A stretch of 33,520 nucleotides of DNA from a virus. The notes beneath the pieces were generated by a model. It did no database searches. It was not told where the DNA came from and was given only the letters and a program-made list of their open reading frames with translations. Both the position numbers and the translations under genes were made by a program. The stretch lies in IMG/VR virus record IMGVR_UViG_3300017991_000270, positions 1 to 33,520 of that record; one strand, 5' to 3'. This document shows positions 15,501-24,247 of this stretch, piece by piece (the first letter of the stretch is position 1; each line of letters begins with the position of its first letter).

Positions 15501-17538
15501 TGGCGATCGAGGCTCGAGCGGCCCGCAGGCGGGTCTGGAGGTCGTCCAGCGCCCGGCCCGAGAACTTCCCGGAGGCGATGTCGCGCTGCAACACGGCGGC
15601 GGCCTGGATGGCCTTGGACAGCGGGGAGCCCTTGAAGCCCCTCGTGGCGTCGAAGGCCACCTTGGGGTCGGCGTAGGCACCGGCCCGGCGGGCGGCGATG
15701 CCGTCGAAGATCGGGTCCCAGCCGAACTTGAGGTTCGGGTCCTGCGCCAGCTGCTCCAGCTTGCCCTCCACGCGGGCCGCGTAGCGCAGCTCGGAGGGGG
15801 TCAGGGGCCGGGCCTCCACGGTCCGGCGAAGCTCCACGGCCTCGTCGAGCCAGTACTGGAGGTCCTTGGCCGTAGTCGGGCCCACCCCTTGCTTGATGCG
15901 GGCGGCCTGGCGCTCGATGCGTCGGAGGACGAGCGGCATGATCTTGCGCGCCTCGTCAACCAGCTGGTCCACGGTAGCCCCTGAGGGCAGCGCCCGGCCC
16001 GCGAGACCAAGAGCCTCGGCCCAGCCGGTGCGCTCGATCGCGGAGCCCATGGCGTCCTCGATCTCTTCGCCGATGCCGCGGATGCGGCGGCCCTCCTCGA
16101 CGGCGTCGGAGATCACGCGGAGGACCGCGGACTTCGGGATGGGAGTATCGCCCACCGCCTCGGCCACCGTCTCGATGACCTGCGCCACGTCGAAGCGGGT
16201 CATGCCCGCCTGGCGCAGCATCTCGTCGTCGAGGTAGGGAGCCAGAGCGTCGAGGTCGTCGCCCATGACGCGCTCGGCGGCGCGCTGGATACGGATCCCG
16301 GCGTCGTCCACCAGCGCCTGAGCCCGCCAGTTGTCCAGCGAGTGGGCGATGGGGGACGACTCGGCGGAGCCTCCGGCGGCCTCGGTCACGGCCCGTCGGG
16401 TCTCGTCGAGGTTGCGCCCGGCCGAGCCAGCGAGGATAAAGCCGAGGGTGGCACCGAGGCCGACGCTGAGGCCCAGCTCCGCCCACGAGAACTCATGTTG
16501 AAACTCGGGGGAGTCGAACAGGATCTCGCTTTCGGCCATGCGCTGCTGCTGGGACACGAGGTTCCACGCGCCGCCGTAGGCCCCCAGCTCCACCGCGATC
16601 GCGCCCCGGCGGCTCAGGGCCGTCGTGAGGCCCGCGTGAGCGACCGCAGGGGCCCGCAGAGCCGTCCGGACCGCCGAGGCGGCCCCGGAGGCCACCGCGC
16701 CCGTGCGGATGGCAGGAGCCACCTCAGGGGCGTGGAGGATCAGGCTCTGGGCCGCCCCCTTGATCCCGGCCGAGGCCCGCAGCACCGCCCGGCCAGCGGG
16801 CTGGGCAAGGGTTGCGGCACCACGGACGGCCCCCGAGGGGGTCACGATGGAGGGGAGGAAGGTGGGGTCGGTCAGCAGGTAGTTGGTGACGGCGCTGTTG
16901 ACCCGGCTGGACCACTTGAGCGCCAGCCCGGCCTCGGCCTCCCAGTTGCGGAAGTTCTGGACCGCCTGGGCGTGCATGAGCACGCGGTTCTGGATGTAGA
17001 CGAAGTGGTCCCGGTTCCGGGCATCGCGCAGCATCTCCGGCAGGTCGAAGCCCTCGCGGGCCGCGATGGCTGCCAGCGAGCGGTTGCCGTCGGTATCGAG
17101 CCACTCGCGGACGGCGTTCTCGGAGTTGAAGTCCTCGTCCTCGAACTTGAGCTGCTGGTCGAACCCCGCCACGTTCTGCGCGGGAGAGACCCGGTTGCTC
17201 AGCGCCTTCCAGCCGGACACAGCCTCGCCGGTGTCGCCCAGCTGGCGGCGCATGAGGTTGCCCGCCCCCAGCGACACGAAGCGCTGCTCGCCGGGGATCA
17301 GAGGATCCACGACATAGTTCATCAGCCAAGTGGCGACGTTGCCGCTTTCGATCGTGGCGGCGTTGATCTGCTTGTCCCGGAACGTGGCACCCCAGTAGCT
17401 GATTCGCGGGGGAGCCGCGGTCGGCTGGAAGCCGGTCTCGGGAGAGCCGCCGATGTACAGGCGGGGCTCGTAGTCCTCCGGCTGCAACAGGTTGTAGCGG
17501 ATCTCTGAGGGGCCGGTGGGAGAGAAACGTCCGGGCAT
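12556..17538 (-). CDS. internal virion protein D (T7 gp16-like ejection protein)
   Basis: At 1660 residues this is the largest gene and is longer than T7 gp16 (1318). In T7, gp16 is ejected first and forms part of the channel that takes DNA through the cell envelope. The N terminus here lacks the lytic transglycosylase domain of T7 gp16. A hydrophobic stretch at about residue 350 (ELGLSVGLGATLGFILAGS) could be membrane-active. The C-terminal part has AMTSFARSWYDNNIL and a Trp-rich end region that fit the gp16 C-terminal domain. It is preceded by the two other core proteins in T7 order. Confidence 0.85.
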   Translation of the reverse strand: MPGRFSPTGPSEIRYNLLQPEDYEPRLYIGGSPETGFQPTAAPPRISYWGATFRDKQINAATIESGNVATWLMNYVVDPLIPGEQRFVSLGAGNLMRRQLGDTGEAVSGWKALSNRVSPAQNVAGFDQQLKFEDEDFNSENAVREWLDTDGNRSLAAIAAREGFDLPEMLRDARNRDHFVYIQNRVLMHAQAVQNFRNWEAEAGLALKWSSRVNSAVTNYLLTDPTFLPSIVTPSGAVRGAATLAQPAGRAVLRASAGIKGAAQSLILHAPEVAPAIRTGAVASGAASAVRTALRAPAVAHAGLTTALSRRGAIAVELGAYGGAWNLVSQQQRMAESEILFDSPEFQHEFSWAELGLSVGLGATLGFILAGSAGRNLDETRRAVTEAAGGSAESSPIAHSLDNWRAQALVDDAGIRIQRAAERVMGDDLDALAPYLDDEMLRQAGMTRFDVAQVIETVAEAVGDTPIPKSAVLRVISDAVEEGRRIRGIGEEIEDAMGSAIERTGWAEALGLAGRALPSGATVDQLVDEARKIMPLVLRRIERQAARIKQGVGPTTAKDLQYWLDEAVELRRTVEARPLTPSELRYAARVEGKLEQLAQDPNLKFGWDPIFDGIAARRAGAYADPKVAFDATRGFKGSPLSKAIQAAAVLQRDIASGKFSGRALDDLQTRLRAARASIAKLAPKAQAPTGPTVAQVMQANATKVVTTRKEAFEALDAMADALDLSGNALLEDGNMVGKLLNGWGLGRFLRRIAQSGTGLDQTVRNPMAILREISHEFDHQKLRVGDLRPDSTKVHRTMEDVRIDMSVRASELVDEYKRLHDKGKFGSGWRVVKYGRARRDFDRAVIRHIVGVEESSDADVRAMAALWRKHSDEIGETAERIGMFDKADGFFPRLWNVGAVMQDQAEFRLAIMRHLAGAWQKSDNLNMDVLMAMGVVEKRGVSKGEVVFRLAKDRKLNGKTTVKGLKRSDLAALKVSEEEYLTALEKAGPDGKTPLQRETDRIISELTGDDAFTEAGEGRVFIKRPGGRRTPEERAIEETMWSNPELDRFIDYRFLHGATQYIQHTGFRVMNNSRHSERWGINGLTMQQTLDWISQRRPAGLSLEEQRLWDDGIKTLREKLHYAEGRMPTLRDQTNALGEWLGEVGTASAGALYGSGIGQAVLSTEVTQALLSRIYGPTDIVRRVGDIFKVALRNREEMRAQIQALGLTLRQYRLHTLERMTGGAIHSEGFQFGLVPKLLAPWMDVFDKASKARPGSGNRTAAVLRAHAATAMTVGGMDYFTQFSRMLHVQSMLDETGRFFRAAEKASVALRNRAAELDAAEARGGIKARFKVWRGIVREAGFGGNWQVAEKMQRAGLLDPERLAVLRAAGEATGALQDKGLFKTLDFNELMTYSAPTADAQALYDDAFARLRNMMVNTIHKRVSEQSIMQAPTSQANRTWLGRTQLAMTSFARSWYDNNILDGAQMPARAFAGMMMVYLAGETMNRMVRDLWKGRDFEDIMADIEEDPDNFVLRTLTNVPLLGQWSTMIRPAVDALTLNGRRQKVDTGESAAEGAMASITDMMFDTVHGVSPLAEDSEVQTRTWRTAARLMPGYRSWWASGITQGIKAAGGPDIGAAIEGDGRYRRVRARKAEIEPLPEPVAGDFVTDYFPEDLEFLYPE

Positions 17539-17545
17539 GGTAGAC

Positions 17546-20431
17546 TCACTGGAAGGGGGTGTTGACGCGGGTGCCCTGGCCCGGCACGAATCCGGGTCCG
17601 GATCCCATGGGGCCGCTGGGCGGGGCGATGCCGGAGCCCGTGAAGGGCGTGCCGGGTCGGACGAAGACGCCTCGGCGCTGGGGCACGAACAGGTCCGGGT
17701 TGATGACGTTCAGCACGGTCCCCTTGGGGATCACGACGCTGGTGCCGTCGGGCCAACGGAGAGTTGCGTCCCGCACGGAGGTGATGTGGGGCAGACGCTG
17801 GCCGCTGGGGTCCTGAGCGCTGACCACGAACCCGCCGTAGTTGGCGCGGGAGTCGAGGAGGCGGTCGGTGATCTGATCCCCGAAGGACCAGCGGGGCGTC
17901 AGCACGCCCTCTCCGAACGGATCCTCCTGCGTGAATCCGGGCATCGTCCGATACCACAGGTCTTGCAGGGTATGGGGGGTCTCGGTGGGGCCCAGGTCGA
18001 GCGCCTCCGCAAGGAAGGCACGGTACTCGGGAATGAACGGGCGGGCCATCTGCGCGGAGACATGCTCCCCCACGTCCTGCCCCGCCTCCCCGGTGTACCC
18101 CTGGGGGTCCACCACGAGGCTCATGCGCTCACCGACTTGTCGGAAACGCCAGCCGTCGCGCTGGAGCCAGCCCCAGAGCATGGAGCCGATCTGCGCGTCG
18201 TCGAGGTCCGGGTTCACGGTCCTGCCCGCAAACCACAGCTGCCGCATCATCTGCCCAGTGCCGCCCTGGGAAAGGAACATGGCCTGGAGCTGGGATTGCA
18301 CGGCTCGGTTGTAGCGGTCGCGCTTGTTGGGATCGAACTTGACTCCCTTCTGCGCGTCGGTCAGGATGTCGGCCATGACCTGCGCCATGTTGCCGGCATT
18401 GCTGGTCTCAAGGTTCATGTCCGCGGCCTCGCCCCTCAGCCACCCGGCGACCGGAGGAGCCGCCAGGATGTCCTGGACTTCGGCCATGAGCTGGAGCGGG
18501 TCTGCGGCCACGGGCTGAGGGCCGGGCGCTCCCAGACGGGAGTGGATGCGCACCCACTGGGCTGCGGCGGCCTCGTTGGCCGACACGCCCTTGGCGGTCA
18601 GGAAGTTGTCCCACGCCTCGTTGCTGCCCGCCTCAAGCGAGAGCGCGAAGTGCGCAAACGACTCCACGCGGTTCGGGTCGCCGCTGGACAGCAGCGCCAG
18701 CTTGTCGCGGACAAGCTCGGTCGGCATGCCGTACTGGGCCTGCGTGTCCGAGTTGCTCCACTTGCGGGCCTCGCTGACGGCGATGACGCGGTTGAGGTCG
18801 CGGTTCTCGTCCGAGTAGTCGAGGGGACTACCGTCCCACTGCTCGATGACCGAGCGGGGGACCTGGGCCTGCTCGGCCACGGACAGTAGCTGGGCCTTGA
18901 AGGCGTCCAGCTCTTCGCCCGACAGGGGCGACTGGCCCGAGGCATTGAGGGCCGAGGGGCTCATGTGCGCTCGGCGCTCGAAGGAGAAGCGGTGGGCTTT
19001 GTCCGCGTCACCGCCGGGCTCCCCGCCGTACACCGTGTTGGCGTTGGCGGCTTCCTCCACCCGTTGCAGGGCGGCGCGGGAGATCTGAGGTCGGATGCTG
19101 GCGACTTGGGCGCGGACGGCGCCTACGATGCGGATCCCTTCGGGACTCAGCTCGGCCGGGTCCCGCAGGAGCCCCATCTGCCCCAGCAGCTCGTTGGCCC
19201 GCATGTCGAGGGGCGTCATGCCGGTGACGGGGTCGGGGGACACGAGCGCCGCGTCGGGGTTCAGGGCCGGGCGGTGCATGACGCGCCCATCGGGCAGCGT
19301 GACCACCTCGGTCTGAAGCTCCCGCAGTCGCGTGATCTCGGCGTCCATGGCCCGCCCCGCCGTGCGCTCGGCCCGCGTCAGCAGGTCCGCAGCGATCTGC
19401 GCCCGCTCACCGGGCGAGAACACGGACTCGCCGCCGATCCGGAGGTTCAGGACCTCCGAGGCCGCCCCGAGGCGGTCCATGGCGTCGAGGCCATAGCCGC
19501 CGTCGGCCATGGTCTGGAGCTGCTTGAGTGCGGTCGTGCGCGCGTAGGTCAGCTGCTGGTCGGGCGTCAGGTGGTTGAGGCGGTCCCGAAGGGTCACCTC
19601 GACCTGATTGCGGAGGCGCGAGGGGCTCTGCTCCCCGGTGAGGGTGGAGTAGAGGTCCGACTCCAGCTGCTGCGTGCCGAGCAGCTCGTTGCTGTCCTGC
19701 ACGCGCTTGGTGTGGACGCCGATGAGGTCGTCGCTGATTCGGAAGGACTGCTTGATCGCCTGATGGATCAGGAGGTCGGCGTCCTCCTTGGACATCTTGT
19801 CGAGGTCCACGGCCTGGGACAGCTCGGTGAGCATCCAGTCCTGGACCCGAGCGCCGATATTGGTGCCGTCCCCGATGAGGGACGCCTCCAGACCAGCGTC
19901 CTCGGACAGCAGCTGCCGAAGCTGGAGCGAGGTCTGCTCCATGGTGCGGGCCGCGGCGTTGAAGGACTGCTGGCGGGCCTCGGCGTTCTCGCGCGAGACC
20001 TCCTGCGCAGCGCCCTTCCACGCCTGCTCCCACAGCCGAGCCTCCTCGGCGGAGCCCGCGTTGACCATGCGGGTGCGGAACTGGCGCTCCGCCCACTCAA
20101 TGCCCTTCTCACCGGACTCCAGGAGGATGGTGCGGCGGGCCTCGTCGGCGTTGCGGAGGCGGCGCTCCTGCATGCCGCGGGCGGCTCGGGACAGATCGCG
20201 CTCCACGCGGGTCGCGGCCTGCTCCTTGAGGGTCTTGAGGCGGTTGTTGATGGCGGCCCGAGCGTTGACGGCGGATGCCACGCCTCCCGCAGCCGTCAGT
20301 ACGGCGTCACGGAACTGCTCGTACTCGGACTCTTCGGGGGTGTACTGAGGCGTCACTTGCGTCACGGAGACGCTGGGGGCCGTAAACGTGGGTCCCACGC
20401 TGCCCGGCCCGCGCTCGACGGGGGTTGCCAT
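17546..20431 (-). CDS. internal virion protein C (T7 gp15-like)
   Basis: The 961-residue product follows the gp14-like gene in T7 order and is longer than T7 gp15 (747). It is overwhelmingly helical and charged with long Ala/Arg/Glu stretches (residues 55-400), as expected for a core protein that forms a periplasmic tunnel segment during DNA ejection. The C-terminal region is Gly/Pro-rich (GSGPGFVPGQGTRVNTPFQ). I see no enzymatic motif. The start at 20431 has a weak ribosome site, GAGAG, that overlaps the stop of the previous gene. Confidence 0.8.
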   Translation of the reverse strand: MATPVERGPGSVGPTFTAPSVSVTQVTPQYTPEESEYEQFRDAVLTAAGGVASAVNARAAINNRLKTLKEQAATRVERDLSRAARGMQERRLRNADEARRTILLESGEKGIEWAERQFRTRMVNAGSAEEARLWEQAWKGAAQEVSRENAEARQQSFNAAARTMEQTSLQLRQLLSEDAGLEASLIGDGTNIGARVQDWMLTELSQAVDLDKMSKEDADLLIHQAIKQSFRISDDLIGVHTKRVQDSNELLGTQQLESDLYSTLTGEQSPSRLRNQVEVTLRDRLNHLTPDQQLTYARTTALKQLQTMADGGYGLDAMDRLGAASEVLNLRIGGESVFSPGERAQIAADLLTRAERTAGRAMDAEITRLRELQTEVVTLPDGRVMHRPALNPDAALVSPDPVTGMTPLDMRANELLGQMGLLRDPAELSPEGIRIVGAVRAQVASIRPQISRAALQRVEEAANANTVYGGEPGGDADKAHRFSFERRAHMSPSALNASGQSPLSGEELDAFKAQLLSVAEQAQVPRSVIEQWDGSPLDYSDENRDLNRVIAVSEARKWSNSDTQAQYGMPTELVRDKLALLSSGDPNRVESFAHFALSLEAGSNEAWDNFLTAKGVSANEAAAAQWVRIHSRLGAPGPQPVAADPLQLMAEVQDILAAPPVAGWLRGEAADMNLETSNAGNMAQVMADILTDAQKGVKFDPNKRDRYNRAVQSQLQAMFLSQGGTGQMMRQLWFAGRTVNPDLDDAQIGSMLWGWLQRDGWRFRQVGERMSLVVDPQGYTGEAGQDVGEHVSAQMARPFIPEYRAFLAEALDLGPTETPHTLQDLWYRTMPGFTQEDPFGEGVLTPRWSFGDQITDRLLDSRANYGGFVVSAQDPSGQRLPHITSVRDATLRWPDGTSVVIPKGTVLNVINPDLFVPQRRGVFVRPGTPFTGSGIAPPSGPMGSGPGFVPGQGTRVNTPFQ

Positions 20432-20440
20432 GTGTTACTC

Positions 20441-21034
20441 TCAGTCGAACAAGCCCGACCCGCCGAACAGCTCGGTGAGGTCAAGGCCGGGAATGTTGAG
20501 GTTGTAGCCGATGTTGTTGCTGAACACCTGAATACCGCCGGGGCCGTAGCCCGCCCCGTATGACTGCATGGTGGTGGCCAGCTCCGCCTCGTCCAAAAGC
20601 GCCTGAGCGATCTGCGTACCGAAGTTGATGCCCTGCACACCACCCTGAATGGCCGCCATCACCGGGTCTTCCAGCTGTGGCTGGTTGGCGACGATCAGTG
20701 CGACCTCCTTGGCGGCGGCATTGGCCTCCACGATGGCGGCCTGATCGGCGGACTGGGCCGTAGCGGCGTCGGAGACGGCTGCGCCGGTGCCCACGTCGCC
20801 GCCCCCGGTGCCCCGGAAGGCGCGCGCGGCGGCTTGCTGCCCCTGGAACTGGGCCAGGTTGCGCGCAATCTCCCGGCGCTGGGTCGAACGCTCCATGTCG
20901 ATCTGCGTTTGCCCGGCCGTGATGCTCCGCTCAGCCGCCCGGAGGCGGTTGACATTGGCCGCAGCCGCGGCACGAGAGCTGATCTCCGCAAAGGCGGTGG
21001 CGGATCCGGCGATCTCGTCCTGTAGCTCTGCCAT
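20441..21034 (-). CDS. internal virion protein B (T7 gp14-like)
   Basis: The 197-residue protein is almost exactly the length of T7 gp14 (196). Its order after the tail tube B gene is also as in T7. It is Ala/Gln-rich and helical in the first 130 residues (EIARNLAQFQGQQAAARAF). The C terminus is Gly/Asn-rich with IPGLDLTELFGGSGLFD. gp14 forms the outermost core layer and, after ejection, a pore in the host outer membrane. The start is the ATG at 21034 with a weak AAGAAG upstream. Confidence 0.8.
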   Translation of the reverse strand: MAELQDEIAGSATAFAEISSRAAAAANVNRLRAAERSITAGQTQIDMERSTQRREIARNLAQFQGQQAAARAFRGTGGGDVGTGAAVSDAATAQSADQAAIVEANAAAKEVALIVANQPQLEDPVMAAIQGGVQGINFGTQIAQALLDEAELATTMQSYGAGYGPGGIQVFSNNIGYNLNIPGLDLTELFGGSGLFD

Positions 21035-21037
21035 GGG

Positions 21038-21076
21038 TTACTTCTTTCGCTTGTTCATGTTGCGGTACAAGGACAT
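21038..21076 (-). CDS. possible 12-residue basic peptide
   Basis: A minimal frame, MSLYRNMNKRKK, lies in the 44-base gap between the tail tube B and gp14-like genes. AAGGTGA lies five bases before its ATG, and the tube stop overlaps that signal. It may simply carry ribosomes across the gap to the next start, or mark where T7 has gene 13. Chance is possible. Confidence 0.3.
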   Translation of the reverse strand: MSLYRNMNKRKK

Positions 21077-21078
21077 GG

Positions 21079-23370
21079 TCACCTTACGGGGGAGTAGGAC
21101 TGGGGGAAGAAGTTGGCCGTGAACTCCGCATCCACCCATGCGGCCGGAAACGGCCCGGAGTTGCGAAGCTTGATGGTCAGGTTCCGAGTGTCGGACATGA
21201 CCTTGAACTGAAACTCCCCGAAGTCGTCCAGCTGGTCGCTATCGATCGGCGTATTGCCGAACTGGTTCACGGTGTAGGTCTTGACGATCTCTGACCGCCC
21301 CTCGGGGGTTACGAGGACCTCGTAGTTGGCGGCGTCCCGGTGGCGGATCTTGCCGCGCAGGACCTTGGTAGTGCCATGCACGGCGGCCCCGTTGCCGTCG
21401 CGGACGAACAGCTCCGAAAGCTCCACCTCGGCAACGTACGCCCGGCCGATGAAGGCGGGGACATCGGTGCCGTCGGCGTTGTTCTCGTAGTCGCCGTCCA
21501 CCGTGACGGTGGTGCTGCCGCTCGACGCGGCGACGACGAAGCCCAGTACCGGGGTTCCGCCGGCCTTTACGGTCGCGGTGTCCCAAGTAGGGGCCAGCAC
21601 GACCGTATCGATGTCCGCGTCCTCGTAGGGAAGAGTCCAGGTGGTCTTGTTGGTGCCGGTGTTGTAGACCCCTTGCACCTTGACCTTGCGGTCGCAGCGC
21701 ACGGAGTACCCCAGCGTCTGTGCGGGGGTGCCGTCGGTGTCCTGTTCAGGCTCCCCGAGGGCCATGCGCTCCAGATACCAGAGCGAGCCGCGCTTCATGA
21801 CGAGGTACAGGTAGTCGTCGAAAACGTAGCACGAGATGATCTCGCCCACGCCGGGGAAAGTCCAGCGATACCACCCGGAAAGGACGCGACGGCCGTCGTT
21901 ACCCATGACGGACTTGTTGACGTAGATCGCGTCGGTGTCCGCAAGGGTCAGCACGAACAGCTGATCGTGGGCCTGCGAGGCGGTCATGTAGTGGGCCTCG
22001 GCGGGGATGTACCCGCGGACCCGCTGAGTGATGTCGGAGGCTACGTTGGTGACCTGAGAGGGCGAGTAGTCGTACTCGTAGATCAGCATCGAGAAGTCGC
22101 GCTGGCCTGCGAAGTAGAGCTGGCTGCCCTTGGTCACCGGCTCGACGTAGTCTACGCCGAAGACCTGCGAGGAGTCGTAGAACTGCACCGACTGGGGCGT
22201 AATGGGCCCGTTGGCCCGCAGCTCTACCTGCCGAGAAGCGTTGGTGAGCAGGATCAGTGACTCGCGGAACGGCTCCGCGAAGATCACGTTGGCCTGCCGG
22301 TTGCCCTGCACTCCCTCGTCGATGGGGTCGCCGTCGGTCAGGAGGGCGGTTGAGTTGATCCAAAGGTTGAACAGGTCGCCCGCGCGGGACGACACCACCC
22401 GCTCGCCCGACACGAACCAGAAACGCCCCTGATGGAACGTGACGTCCGACAGGGCGTTCCCGATGAAGCTCGGGCCGGGGTTGGTGGTGCTGTCCCCGGC
22501 GTACCGGGCGGTCCAGTTGACGAACTGTAGGACGAACTTGGTGCCGTCGTACGCCAGCCGGAGCGGCATGGTGTCCCGCTTGAGGAAGCTGTTGGCCCCT
22601 TCGGTGGGCAGGCGCTGGAACCACGGCGGCTGGGTGCTGCTGACGGCCCACCAGAACCCCTGAGGGAGTCCGATGTCATCGTCACGGGCGTACCAGATGG
22701 CGTCGTTGTCGATGAAGCCGCCGGTTACGAGGGTGGCACGGGCAGGGTAGGCGACGACCGTGGACGGCGGCTGGTCGAAGTCCGACCATGCCTCCACGTT
22801 CTGGTCGTAGGTCTGGGATCGCACGGTCGCTGACTGTGCCGTGTTGCGGTAGGTGATGGCCGTGCCCTCAAGGGCCGTGACCACCTCGCGGTTCAGGATG
22901 AACGAGGAGTCCTCGATCTGCACCGCGCGGAACCGCTGGCGGGCCGTCTGGCTTCCGGCGGTCAGGTAGCCGATCATGGCCACCACGTCGGTGTCGGAGT
23001 CGTCGAGGGCCACCTCGGATCCGGAGGAGTCGAGCGCCTCCACCGTGACCTTGTTCCCGGTAGTTACGTTGAACGCCTGGATCACGTCGAGCTCGTCGGC
23101 GGCGTCCGGGTCGATGAAGACCACGAACCGCTCATTCTCGTCCCGGTCGATCCAGTAGGTGTAGACCGTGTTTGCGGGCTCTGCAACATCCAGCTCCTCG
23201 GCGGCCCCCTCTCCGGCGATATGCTCGGTGGCGTTGCGCTTGTCGGCCCCTCGGTGGGGCAGCATGTCCACGTTGTCGCACTCTTCCAGCTCGAACGGAA
23301 GGCGCTGGGACTGCGAGATGCGACTCACACCGCCGAGAAATGACGGCACGGAGATGGGCGCGAAAGGCAT
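21079..23370 (-). CDS. tail tubular protein B (T7 gp12-like nozzle)
   Basis: This 763-residue protein is close to T7 gp12 (794) and begins with PSFLGGVSRISQSQRLPFELEECDNVDMLP. That is the family's start, in which a GG(I/V)S motif and an aspartate/Asn-rich strand lead into the propeller. Repeated beta segments (TYWIDRDENERFVVFID, RFRAVQIEDSSFILNREV) fit the gp12 nozzle, which hexamerises below the gatekeeper gp11 and closes the tail tube. The start overlaps the stop of the gp11-like gene as TGATG, which suits equal expression of the two tail-tube parts. Confidence 0.93.
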   Translation of the reverse strand: MPFAPISVPSFLGGVSRISQSQRLPFELEECDNVDMLPHRGADKRNATEHIAGEGAAEELDVAEPANTVYTYWIDRDENERFVVFIDPDAADELDVIQAFNVTTGNKVTVEALDSSGSEVALDDSDTDVVAMIGYLTAGSQTARQRFRAVQIEDSSFILNREVVTALEGTAITYRNTAQSATVRSQTYDQNVEAWSDFDQPPSTVVAYPARATLVTGGFIDNDAIWYARDDDIGLPQGFWWAVSSTQPPWFQRLPTEGANSFLKRDTMPLRLAYDGTKFVLQFVNWTARYAGDSTTNPGPSFIGNALSDVTFHQGRFWFVSGERVVSSRAGDLFNLWINSTALLTDGDPIDEGVQGNRQANVIFAEPFRESLILLTNASRQVELRANGPITPQSVQFYDSSQVFGVDYVEPVTKGSQLYFAGQRDFSMLIYEYDYSPSQVTNVASDITQRVRGYIPAEAHYMTASQAHDQLFVLTLADTDAIYVNKSVMGNDGRRVLSGWYRWTFPGVGEIISCYVFDDYLYLVMKRGSLWYLERMALGEPEQDTDGTPAQTLGYSVRCDRKVKVQGVYNTGTNKTTWTLPYEDADIDTVVLAPTWDTATVKAGGTPVLGFVVAASSGSTTVTVDGDYENNADGTDVPAFIGRAYVAEVELSELFVRDGNGAAVHGTTKVLRGKIRHRDAANYEVLVTPEGRSEIVKTYTVNQFGNTPIDSDQLDDFGEFQFKVMSDTRNLTIKLRNSGPFPAAWVDAEFTANFFPQSYSPVR

Positions 23371-24023
23371 CAGTCATTACTCCGCAGGTCGTTGTAGGGC
23401 CAGTGCCTCGGAGTCCATGCCCGCCCCACGCGGGGGCCTTGGGCGCGTCCGTCGAAGAACTGGTTGTGGGGAGTGGATCGCATGTTGTACTGGCGGCCCT
23501 CTGCGCGGGATCGGGCGGCCCGTTGGGCGAGGAGGCCCAGAGCCGAGTTGCTCGGGAGGACGGCTTGTGCGTACTCGAAGGCCGCTTCGTCCGCGATCCA
23601 AAACTGGATGGGGAAGGGGAGGTCCTCGAAGTCCAGCACCTGCGTGATCTGAACATAGACCACGTTGTCGTCGTCGAACTGATCCGTGGCGGGGTCCTTG
23701 TCCCCATCATACAGCCGGAAGTCGCCGTTCACTTCCCGAAAGAAGTAGTTGCGGTACGCATGTTCGTTCCACCCCCGCACCGAAGCGGTGTTGATCGGGA
23801 GGACGACTCGGTTGTTGTTGCCGGTGTCCGGGGTAAACGAGGTTTCGGTGGTGTTGCAGTGAAGTCCGTGCATCTGCACTCGGCGGTTCACCTCGTCGAG
23901 GACCTGCTCCGCAATGAGCGAGTCCGTTTCTCCGCCCAGTCCGAGGGTGGAGACGGGGTGTTCATGGGCGGCACGCAGAATGCGGTTGACGGCCTCCAGG
24001 CGTGTCAGGTTGGAAAGGCTCAT
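23370..24023 (-). CDS. tail tubular protein A (T7 gp11-like gatekeeper)
   Basis: The 217-residue product begins LTRLEAVNRILRAAHEHPVSTL, the family's N-terminal signature. It continues with DSLIAEQVLDEVNRRVQMHGLHCNTT, with the paired acidic helices and Trp/His-Gly element of gp11 proteins. gp11 forms the dodecameric ring between portal and nozzle. The C-terminal region is Arg-rich (RAARSRAEGRQYNM) and carries an insertion relative to T7 (196 residues). The ATG overlaps the previous stop as ATGA. Confidence 0.93.
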   Translation of the reverse strand: MSLSNLTRLEAVNRILRAAHEHPVSTLGLGGETDSLIAEQVLDEVNRRVQMHGLHCNTTETSFTPDTGNNNRVVLPINTASVRGWNEHAYRNYFFREVNGDFRLYDGDKDPATDQFDDDNVVYVQITQVLDFEDLPFPIQFWIADEAAFEYAQAVLPSNSALGLLAQRAARSRAEGRQYNMRSTPHNQFFDGRAQGPRVGRAWTPRHWPYNDLRSND

Positions 24024-24247
24024 AGGAGGGTAAACTGCCTGCGCCGAAGCTCGTCGATGTCCGCATCGTTGGCGGAGATGGCGTTGCTGTTGGCGCTGAT
24101 GTTTGAGGTGTTCGTGGCCACGTCAGCCGCCAAGGTCACGTTGACATCGCTGAGGCGGCGCACTTCCTGCTTGAGCAGGGCGCGGATGACTTGGCGGATT
24201 CTGGACTCGGTGGGGGCGTCGGTCTGTTCGCGGGGCCGTAGGGGCAT
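24020..24247 (-). CDS. small coiled-coil protein, 75 aa
   Basis: The protein is helical and charged at first (ESRIRQVIRALLKQEVRRLSDV). An Asn/Ser/Asp-rich heptad-like section follows (NTSNISANSNAISANDADID), similar to trimeric coiled coils in phage tail parts. The start overlaps the previous stop as TGATG and the stop overlaps the gp11-like start as ATGA. The location just ahead of the gatekeeper gene suggests a head-tail or fibre accessory; this is inference. Confidence 0.7.
   Translation of the reverse strand: MPLRPREQTDAPTESRIRQVIRALLKQEVRRLSDVNVTLAADVATNTSNISANSNAISANDADIDELRRRQFTLL

Noticed and set aside
11626-15984. A 1452-codon open frame on the plus strand
   Set aside because: It lies opposite the tail fibre and gp16-like genes, has His/Arg/Gly/Pro-rich shadow composition, and has no ribosome site. 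GC-rich antisense frames are expected to stay open.
17300-17390. TIESGN near the N terminus of the gp16-like protein as a lytic transglycosylase ESG motif
   Set aside because: The flanking residues (a membrane-like NVATWLMNYVVD and no following Gly-Leu-(M/F)-Q) do not fit the fold, so it is probably chance.
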